Shown here: piece after piece, positions 1 to 5,445 of the stretch | How the letters are laid out: each line of letters opens with the position of its first letter | Position numbering within the stretch: position 1 is the first letter of the stretch | Assembly (NCBI RefSeq): GCF_042650605.1 | Contig: NZ_JBHSBN010000066.1 | Coordinates: 1-8,807 of the forward strand | Source: Micromonospora_J zhanjiangensis | GTDB lineage: Bacteria > Actinomycetota > Actinomycetes > Mycobacteriales > Micromonosporaceae | DNA length: 8,807 bases | Direction of reading: 5' to 3' | Notes under the pieces: model-generated | Told to the model about the DNA's origin: nothing | The model's input: only the letters and a program-made list of their open reading frames with translations | The model's database searches: none | Program-made: the position numbers and the translations under genes

Positions 1-86
1 GCCGCCGCTGGATCACCCGCTGGAAACCCGCCCTCAACGCCTTCGACCTCGCCTTCGACGGACGCCTGTCCGCAGGCCGTAACTGA
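1..86 (+). CDS. IS256 (mutator)-type transposase, C-terminal 27 residues
   Basis: The frame starting at base 3 reads RRWITRWKPALNAFDLAFDG and continues to a TGA at 84-86. The 'RWKPALNAF' block matches, from memory, the extreme C-terminus of actinobacterial IS256-family (mutator-type, DDE) transposases. Such enzymes cut and paste the element. Only the tail is in the window; the catalytic DDE residues lie upstream, so whether the copy is active cannot be judged. The terminal inverted repeat of the element follows about 15 bases after the stop, as expected for this family. Confidence 0.7.
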   Translation, partial: RRWITRWKPALNAFDLAFDGRLSAGRN

Positions 87-127
87 CCTTCACCAATATC
101 GAGTTACACCGTTTTCTTGACACTCCC
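1..127 (+). mobile_element. Right end of an IS256-type insertion sequence
   Basis: This is the last part of an insertion sequence whose body lies upstream of the window. It comprises the transposase C-terminus (to base 86) and then about 40 bases of non-coding end. The sequence from about 100 to 127 (core TTACACCGTTTTCTTGACAC) looks like an IS256-family terminal inverted repeat. The exact outer boundary is uncertain by a few bases because the left end, and so the target duplication, is not visible. The element lies directly against the 3' end of the IS1380-type transposase remnant and appears to have inserted into it. Confidence 0.65.
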
Positions 128-128
128 C

Positions 129-1210
129 CCACGAGACACAACACCGGGTTGCAGTATTTCCAGAAGGCCAGCCAGGCGTGGGCGCGGGGCCAGTGGGCGG
201 GTAGGTGCAGCATGGGTCGGCGTTGCGGGCGGGCGAGCCTGGCTGGGATGTTGATCAGGTTGGTGCGCAGGGTGGCGCCTCGGGCCACTGTGTAGCGGGC
301 GGTGTCGGTCAGCGTGCCGGCGGGGGGTGATGTCGGCCTCGGCCACGGGTTCGGTGTTGTTGGTGAAGAACGGGTGGTAGCGCCAGACCGGGAACAGGGG
401 GTCCTGGATGTTGGCGTCCAGGACGCGGCGCACGACCAGCCGGCCGGTGATTTCGTGGCGGGTGCCGGCGAAGGCGGTGAACTCCACTTCGGCCCCGTGG
501 GCGTCGGAGATCAGTTGCCCGGTGTCGGGGTCGACGACCGCGCCAGGGTAGCGCACAGGCTGGTATTGCTCGTCGTGGATGCTGGCGATGGCGGCGTCGA
601 CGGCCGGGTTGCGGGCGATCGCGAACGAGAACATGGCGCCGGCCTTGACGACCGCGGTCACGATCTTGCCCGCGCAGTACGCCGAGTCCCCGCGCACGAG
701 GATGTCGGACGCCTGCGCGCCGGCGGCTATGGCGGTGTTGATCGCCTCGGTGACCATGCTCGCCGCACCCCGCGACGAGCCCGCGCGTCCGGCCCGCAAC
801 CGCACCCCGGCCACCACCGGCGCCGCGGTCTCGGTGCTGATCGTGACCGCAAGCGGCGACAGGCCACGGCGCAGGATGGTCTTGCCCGCGATCTTCGTGT
901 GGCCGAATGAGGCACCCTGCTTGGCGTGCCCGTACACCGGCCGCAGCAGGGAGTCGATGTCGATGAAGCAGCGGTCGTCGATGCCGTCCGCCCCGCAGGC
1001 CATCCCGGCGATGATCGAGGTCAGCTTCGGCGTCGAGTTCGCCGCCCCGGACTTCACTCGCTCGCAGCCGAACCGCACGTGCTCATCCAACAGCCGCGAC
1101 AACCCGGCCTGCTCGGCCAACTCCATCAACGGCACCAGCCCCGCATGCGACACAAGGTTGTCCTCGTCGAACACCGCGCCATCACCGCGCCAGGCATGAG
1201 ATCCTTGCAC
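129..1210 (-). pseudogene. IS1380-family transposase, internally deleted and frameshifted
   Basis: IS1380-family DDE transposase remnant. The start is taken as GTG at 1210 (VQGSHAWRG...), preceded by GAAAGGG at a suitable distance; the open frame itself continues upstream to 1288. Recognisable blocks are 'AGMACGADGIDD', 'FIDIDSLLRPVYGHAKQG' (first catalytic Asp), 'LVRGDSAY' (second catalytic Asp) and 'VWRYHPFFTN'. Two pieces are missing. One is about 50 residues between GADGIDD and RCFIDIDSLL (near base 974). The other lies between PRRHA and GTLTDTARYTVARG (near base 305-311); it removes the region expected to hold the catalytic Glu and also shifts the frame. The C-terminal piece (INIPARLARPQRR, LHLPAHWP) is read in a different minus-strand frame. 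The tail is cut by the IS256-type element. The gene must be inactive. Confidence 0.8.
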
Positions 1211-1284
1211 CGAGAGTGCCCTTTCAGTCGGTATGAATCGAGTCCTAGACAAACCCGATCTTCCCAGCTCAGAGGGCACTCTCG
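1211..1284. repeat. 17-bp inverted repeat upstream of the IS1380-type transposase
   Basis: Bases 1211-1227 (CGAGAGTGCCCTTTCAG) and 1268-1284 (CTCAGAGGGCACTCTCG) are inverted copies matching at 15 of 17 positions, separated by 40 bases. The inner arm overlaps the ribosome-binding site (GAAAGGG) of the IS1380-type transposase. It may be part of the element's left end, a binding site for the transposase, or an RNA hairpin that limits transposase translation; the sequence does not decide between these. Confidence 0.6.
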
Positions 1285-1312
1285 TCACATCTACACGCCA
1301 CCTCCGGTCACA

Positions 1313-1332
1313 GTGGACCGACCCCGGTCCAC
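1313..1332. repeat. Perfect 8-bp stem, 4-nt loop hairpin
   Basis: GTGGACCG (1313-1320) and CGGTCCAC (1325-1332) are exact inverted copies around the loop ACCC. The hairpin sits between the IS1380-type remnant and the IS630-type remnant. No T-run follows on either strand, so it is not a canonical intrinsic terminator. It may be part of an insertion-sequence end. Confidence 0.5.
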
Positions 1333-1341
1333 GGATTCAGG

Positions 1342-1519
1342 CTTAGGCGGAGAGTCGCCATCCGCGCGCTGATGATCCTGCTGTCTGCGAGTGGGATGCC
1401 GGCCGCGGACATCGCCGCACTGCTGCACTACGACCCGGTCACCGTCCGCCGCTGGATCGCCGGCCACGGCCTCAAGGGCGTCAACGGGCTACCCGACCGG
1501 CCCCGCACCGGCCGGTCCG
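1342..1519 (+). pseudogene. IS630-type transposase, N-terminal helix-turn-helix fragment
   Basis: The frame containing the ATG at 1372 reads through RVAIRALMILLSASG, then DIAALLHYDPVTVRRWIAGH and LPDRPRTGR. This is the N-terminal DNA-binding (homeodomain-like helix-turn-helix) part of actinobacterial IS630-family transposases, normally followed by the DDE catalytic domain. Similarity stops at about base 1515, after PRTGR, and the next bases belong to an IS3-type OrfA remnant read on the other strand. No catalytic domain is present. The frame stays open to 1944, but that downstream translation has no transposase character. Confidence 0.65.
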
Positions 1520-1717
1520 TTCGGCGTCGCTGCTGGTGGTGCCCGGACGGTGACCCGCGTCGATCTTGGCCTTCTTCAGCCAGGTACGCAACGCCTCGGG
1601 ATGGACTCCGAGCTTGCCTGCAATCCGACGGATCGCCCCGACCGGCGACGCCGGGTCCCGGCGGGCCTCGACCGCCAACCGGGTCGCACGCTCACGCAAC
1701 CCATCTTCGAGTTCGTG
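1513..1717 (-). pseudogene. IS3-family OrfA fragment (helix-turn-helix)
   Basis: Minus-strand translation reads LRERATRLAVEARRDPASP, then GAIRRIAGKLGVHPEALRTW and KIDAGHRPGTTSSDAER. This is the N-terminal helix-turn-helix part of an IS3-family OrfA, the DNA-binding half of the two-frame transposase. The following leucine-zipper part and all of OrfB (the DDE integrase core) are absent: similarity ends at about 1513, exactly where the IS630-type fragment on the other strand begins. No clear start codon or terminal repeat was found. The open frame runs back to 1942, but the upstream part is not recognisable. Confidence 0.65.
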
Positions 1718-1858
1718 GAGCCGGAACGCCTCGGCGAAGTGCTGATACTGCGGTTGGCTCGGCGGATTCCCGCAGCGGTCGCCGCTATCGGACGCGGCGG
1801 TGTCTATCTCGAGGACGGGGTCGCGCCTCCTGCCGGGTAATAGACAAACGCTATCGGG

Positions 1859-1880
1859 ACAGCGAGCGGTTGGTCGCTGT
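1859..1880. repeat. 7-bp inverted repeat upstream of the putative toxin gene
   Basis: ACAGCGA (1859-1865) and TCGCTGT (1874-1880) are exact inverted copies with an 8-base spacer, lying 51 bases before the chosen GTG start at 1931. It could be an operator for the two-gene unit, but an inverted repeat this short is expected by chance in several kilobases. I could not find a convincing -35/-10 pair between 1720 and 1930. Confidence 0.3.
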
Positions 1881-1918
1881 AAGTAACGTCGGAGTGCGTT
1901 GGACCGTGATCTGTGCTC

Positions 1919-1927
1919 GAGAGGGAG
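1919..1927 (+). promoter_or_regulatory. Ribosome-binding site for the 1931 gene
   Basis: GAGAGGGAG lies just before GTG at 1931. Using GAGAGG as the pairing core gives a 6-base spacer. The in-frame GTG at 1913 lies before this purine run and has no comparable site, so 1931 is preferred as the start. Confidence 0.5.
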
Positions 1928-1930
1928 ACC

Positions 1931-4213
1931 GTGTCGGAGCATGAGCCACCGTCAGGAGCACCGTTCTCGACGGACTCGACGTCGTCACCTACGCCACAGT
2001 CGGACGACGGGCCGTCCGGTTCGCGAGCCGGCTCCCATGCCAGCACCGTGCCAGGGGCGCCTCGGTCGCCTGATCCCGAAGCTGGTGCGATGGTGCCCCG
2101 ACCGCAACCCGATGTCGTATCCCGCATCGGCGCTGACGGGCCATCGAGTGCGGCCGCTCCCCATCAGACGCAGGTCTGGCCACCACCCACTGGTCCGGTG
2201 ACCCGAGGGAAAGGTTCAGGTCGCCACCGTAGGTGGTGGTTGTTCGGTGAGATCGCGGCGGTGTTGGTGCTGGTGGTGGGTGTCGCGGCGGCGGTGTTCG
2301 TGGTCCGTCGGGTGTCGGACTCGCCGTCGGCGGCGTTGCGTGGGGCGGCCGACCGGATCCGGTCCGCGTCGGCGATCCGGGTGGGCGTGGCCTACCGCGA
2401 CGCCGGTGGGCACATCATCGACGGGCAGTTCACCATCACCGGCGACAACCTGGTCAGCGGAACGGTCACGGACCCGCAGGGCGGTCGCGCCGACCTCGTC
2501 GTCGGCGCCGGGACCTCCGCCGTGCACGGCGACGCCGACTGGTGGGCCCGCCGCTCCCCCAAACAGGTCCGCGCCATCACCGGCCGATGGGTACGCCCCG
2601 AACCCGGCGTCGCCTTCCCCTTCGACATCACCACCCTGCTCAACCCGACCGCCCTCGCCCGCCGGATCGACGCCCTGACCGGCGCCGCCCACCGCCCCGA
2701 CCAGAACACCGAGGACGCCACCGACGACCAGATCCGCACCGTGGTCTCCGGCGACTGGACCGCACTGTTCGACACCGGCAAAGACCGGAAGCTGCGCTGG
2801 CTGGGTGGTCCGCTCGACCCGAGCCTGGTCATCCACCCAGCCGCCTACCACCACAACGACAACCACTCCACCGGCATCGTCCCGGCAAGCCACTCCGGAC
2901 CGACCACGCCGGACCGACCGGCACCGGCGCTGCCGGCACGCTACGACCCGATCGCCATCCCCCCGTACGTCGCCATCACCCCCGAACCCACCGGAACCGA
3001 CGCCGCCAGCACGACCCGGACGGCAGTGGCCAAGATCTTGCCCGAAGCCAGCCCCGCAGCACCCTCCGGCGCCGCCTCCGTCCCACAAGCACCAGGCCCG
3101 GTCGCGCAACGCGCCGTCAAACCCGGTCATGCCACCTTCGACCTGGAGTGGACCGCCCAGGACTGCAACACCCCCACCTGCAGCTGGACGGTGACCGTCA
3201 CCAACACCGGCACCGCGCCCGGCACCGGCATGCTCTACGCCTCCGTCACACCCGGCATGCCACTGCTCACCTTCCCCGTCAATCTCTCCGCCGGCGGTAC
3301 CTTCGTCACTCCACCCATGACCTTCCCGAACCCGGCCCCGGTCATCAGAGGCAAGAACACCCAGATCACCGTCTCCTACAGCGCCTGGGTCCACAGCTCC
3401 TCCTTCGGACCCGACCCAGCCCTGCCCCAACGCCTCGACGACCGAGGCATCAACCCGAACACACTCACCCCGATCGACCCCGGCTACGAACCCGCGAGAC
3501 TGAAACTCCTCGACCAGATGGTCGGCCACCTGCCCAAGGGAGACACCGGCCTCGCCACAACCGCCGTCGCCGCCGTCGACACCGCCATCCAAGCCGGCAT
3601 GCTTCCCGAGCTGAAAGCCATCGCCGACTCCGGCCGCCTCGAGAACCCCCAGGACCTGATCGACAAGCTGTCAAAGATGGTCGACAACACCCTCCCGGGG
3701 AACCCCGACCCGGCGGCCGACCAGATCGGATACCGCCGCGAGGTGGAACAGGCCGCCGAGATCCTCCGACACGATCCACGGTCCGAACTCCTTCTGGACG
3801 GCGCCATCGAAAACCCGAACACCCGGGAACTCGAAGGCTCCGACATCCTCGACATCGTCAACAAGGACGCCTATCAGCTGAAGTCCGTGAGCGGCCAGAA
3901 CTTCGTGCCTGCCATCAACGTCGCCGTCACCCAGCTCAACGGCGGCCGCCAAGCGCACCGCGTCACGAACATCCGCCAGAAAGCACCACCCGGCTACCGC
4001 AAAATTGCTCTCATCTACCTCGAACCGGGCAGCGACCGATGGCACCAGTACACCCGAGAGGAGATAGAGTTCCGGCTAAAGAAGCGAAGCAAACAGATGA
4101 AGATCTGCGACGCCAACGGCAACGCGCTGGTCGACCGCTTGGTGCTCGTCAACGCCCGCGGGGCCCACATCTGGAACAGGAGTGATTTCGGTGCGCTCGG
4201 GCTGCCCTGTTAA
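1931..4213 (+). CDS. Membrane-anchored protein with C-terminal PD-(D/E)XK-like domain; putative exported toxin
   Basis: A 760-residue protein (766 if GTG 1913 is used). Residues 1-100 are Pro/Ser/Gly-rich and look disordered. RHRR is followed by one hydrophobic helix at about 102-125, giving an N-in, C-out topology by the positive-inside rule. Residues 130-255 are beta-rich and loosely recall LppX/LprG-type lipoprotein domains. A Pro/Ala/Thr linker spans about 300-400. Residues 402-488 look like an Ig-like sandwich (VTVTNTGTAPG) with Cys412/Cys417, a possible disulphide. A helical segment at about 520-590 precedes a terminal domain with Glu in 'REVEQAAEIL', then DILDIVNKDAYQLKSV. There D641, Q649 and K651 fit the D...(E/Q)xK pattern of restriction-endonuclease-fold nucleases. 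The tail is basic (RLKKRSKQMK). I infer a polymorphic-toxin-like nuclease, with the overlapping downstream gene as its immunity gene. It could instead be a surface protein with a non-enzymatic C-terminus. Confidence 0.6.
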   Translation: MSEHEPPSGAPFSTDSTSSPTPQSDDGPSGSRAGSHASTVPGAPRSPDPEAGAMVPRPQPDVVSRIGADGPSSAAAPHQTQVWPPPTGPVTRGKGSGRHRRWWLFGEIAAVLVLVVGVAAAVFVVRRVSDSPSAALRGAADRIRSASAIRVGVAYRDAGGHIIDGQFTITGDNLVSGTVTDPQGGRADLVVGAGTSAVHGDADWWARRSPKQVRAITGRWVRPEPGVAFPFDITTLLNPTALARRIDALTGAAHRPDQNTEDATDDQIRTVVSGDWTALFDTGKDRKLRWLGGPLDPSLVIHPAAYHHNDNHSTGIVPASHSGPTTPDRPAPALPARYDPIAIPPYVAITPEPTGTDAASTTRTAVAKILPEASPAAPSGAASVPQAPGPVAQRAVKPGHATFDLEWTAQDCNTPTCSWTVTVTNTGTAPGTGMLYASVTPGMPLLTFPVNLSAGGTFVTPPMTFPNPAPVIRGKNTQITVSYSAWVHSSSFGPDPALPQRLDDRGINPNTLTPIDPGYEPARLKLLDQMVGHLPKGDTGLATTAVAAVDTAIQAGMLPELKAIADSGRLENPQDLIDKLSKMVDNTLPGNPDPAADQIGYRREVEQAAEILRHDPRSELLLDGAIENPNTRELEGSDILDIVNKDAYQLKSVSGQNFVPAINVAVTQLNGGRQAHRVTNIRQKAPPGYRKIALIYLEPGSDRWHQYTREEIEFRLKKRSKQMKICDANGNALVDRLVLVNARGAHIWNRSDFGALGLPC
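4178..4182 (+). promoter_or_regulatory. Ribosome-binding site that sets the start of the downstream gene
   Basis: AGGAG lies 8 bases before GTG 4191, inside the end of the upstream gene. The alternative in-frame GTG at 4182 overlaps this site, so 4191 is the better start. Confidence 0.6.
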
Positions 4214-4961
4214 CCCCTGGAGCAGCTACGACTCCGGCGAGATGTGCCGGTGGACGGCGAGTTTCCCACGCACCCTCGGCGACACGTCCCTGCTGTCGTG
4301 GCAGGACGCCGTCTTGTCAGCGGCCGAGGGCACCGGGGTCCTGCGGGTCGATGCCATCGACGACATCGGCTACCGGCGACAAGACGACGGCAGCCTCGCC
4401 GCGTTCATCCGCGCCCGACCGCAGGCGGCACCCGCGACGGACGACCGGCCGACGGGATTCATCCTGCACAACTTCGACGTGCTTCCCCCCGAGGACGCCG
4501 CCACCCTGCTCACCTACACCGACCCGCAGGGTCGGATCAGCGAGGCATGGGTCCACGACATGTACAACTTCACCGCACCGCTCGGGTTCCGCAACGCCTT
4601 CGAGTACCGGCCGTTCAGCATCGCCCACGACTCCTTCGACGCGACACCGTCCGAGGACGACCTCGAACTTACCGGCTTCTACCTGTCCACCGACATCTGG
4701 CTACCCTGGACCACCACCAGCTCACACAGCGCCCCAGGCGAACGAGCCGATGCCATCCTCGACAACAGGACCCTCGGAAGCATCAACGGCGCCCGCCTCA
4801 ACACCTTCCTGCACCAGGTCCGTGACACCGCCCGCCGACTGGGCGGTGAATGGTCCGTCCGACCCGCAGCACCCATCTTCCGCTCGCAGGTCGACGACAA
4901 CGGAGTCATCCTCGACGCACCGCCCCCAGCTCTGCCCATCGAGTTCCCCCACAGCACCTGA
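4191..4961 (+). CDS. Acidic lysine-free protein, putative immunity protein
   Basis: A 256-residue protein of no family I recognise. Its GTG start lies 23 bp inside the upstream gene, with AGGAG at an ideal distance, so translational coupling is likely. It has no lysine, about 20 arginines and about 35 Asp/Glu, which gives a strong net negative charge. It is rich in aromatic residues (for example WVHDMYNF, FEYRPF, DIWLPW), and no signal peptide or membrane segment is visible, so it should be a soluble cytoplasmic protein. Runs such as SEDDLE and IDDIGYRRQDD are markedly acidic. A small or medium acidic protein encoded right after a putative nuclease toxin is the usual pattern of an immunity protein that covers a basic nucleic-acid-binding face. 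This role is inferred from position and charge only. At 256 residues it is longer than many immunity proteins. Confidence 0.6.
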   Translation: MRSGCPVNPWSSYDSGEMCRWTASFPRTLGDTSLLSWQDAVLSAAEGTGVLRVDAIDDIGYRRQDDGSLAAFIRARPQAAPATDDRPTGFILHNFDVLPPEDAATLLTYTDPQGRISEAWVHDMYNFTAPLGFRNAFEYRPFSIAHDSFDATPSEDDLELTGFYLSTDIWLPWTTTSSHSAPGERADAILDNRTLGSINGARLNTFLHQVRDTARRLGGEWSVRPAAPIFRSQVDDNGVILDAPPPALPIEFPHST

Positions 4962-5433
4962 AGAGAACTTCCGCTAGGCAGGCCGTCCAATTAGAACGCG
5001 GGACCCGCTCACAGCGCCAGCCTATGGATACCGGCCCGGATAGCCAGCCGATGGAAGTGGCGCACGTGCCCGACGCCCTGACGTTGCGGGCGGCACAGGG
5101 CCCCCCACCCGCGGCCCGCACCGTCGGGAGATGGCAGGCCTGCTCTGCGGTTAGAAGGCGTTCCGATTCGTCCGTCCGAACGTGGCCCGGGCCTCAACCC
5201 CGCAGGCAGTCCACCAGCGCCACTACCGACGCACGCCGCCCATGGCAGACCTCGGTCTTTCGGTCTCGGCAGGCGAAGGCGGAGACGATGAAGCAGTCGC
5301 CAGCGACGATCTTTGCCGACCGTGACGCTGATCATCTCCGTAGCGATGCACATCAGCGGAAAGGTTGAATGCGACAGTGGCGACTCCGGATATCCCGAGA
5401 AGGGTGACGGACGACGGGTAAAGGCTTCTGCGG
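4962..5433. other. 472-bp gap with no convincing gene
   Basis: The open frames crossing this gap (plus strand to 5368, minus strand 5009-5353) have Arg/Pro-rich composition with no recognisable motif, and I judge them spurious. I see no tRNA, no CRISPR array, and no strong hairpin with a T-run after the 4961 stop. Any promoter of the downstream operon should lie here. TTGAAT (5365-5370) is a possible but weak -35 box, 17 bases from GGATAT (5388-5393). An inverted repeat at 5361-5369/5437-5445 spans the end of the gap. Confidence 0.5.
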
Positions 5434-5445
5434 ATGTTCAACCTT
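5361..5445. repeat. 9-bp inverted repeat flanking the leader of the nuclease-pseudokinase gene
   Basis: AAGGTTGAA (5361-5369) and TTCAACCTT (5437-5445) are exact inverted copies 67 bases apart. The second copy begins at codon 2 of the gene starting at 5434, and the first overlaps the weak -35 candidate. A dyad operator or a leader RNA stem that occludes the start codon would both fit. One such pair in a window of this size could also arise by chance. Confidence 0.35.

Noticed and set aside
302..1372. Plus-strand open frames across the IS1380-type remnant
   Set aside because: They are antisense to clear transposase motifs (DIDSLLRPVYG, LVRGDSAY) and have no recognisable content.
1913..1930. 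GTG 1913 as the start of the membrane protein
   Set aside because: The purine-rich ribosome-binding site lies after this codon and directly before GTG 1931, which fits better; the earlier start is not excluded.
2216..3592. 458-residue open frame on the minus strand
   Set aside because: Gly/Val/Asp-rich translation with no domain pattern, lying fully antisense to the membrane-anchored protein; typical GC-driven shadow.
2542..4185. 547-residue plus-strand open frame in another phase
   Set aside because: Almost entirely Arg/Pro/His low-complexity sequence; out-of-phase shadow of the gene at 1931-4213.
5170..5200. GGCCCGGGCC palindrome in the gap
   Set aside because: Short GC palindromes are expected in DNA of this composition, and there is no supporting context.
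5009..5353. 114-residue minus-strand open frame in the gap
   Set aside because: Arg/Gly-rich with no recognised motif; I could not tie it to any transposase or other family.
4850..5368. 172-residue plus-strand open frame running into the gap
   Set aside because: It overlaps the end of the acidic protein gene in another frame, has Arg/Ser/Pro-rich composition, and shows no ribosome-binding site or motif.
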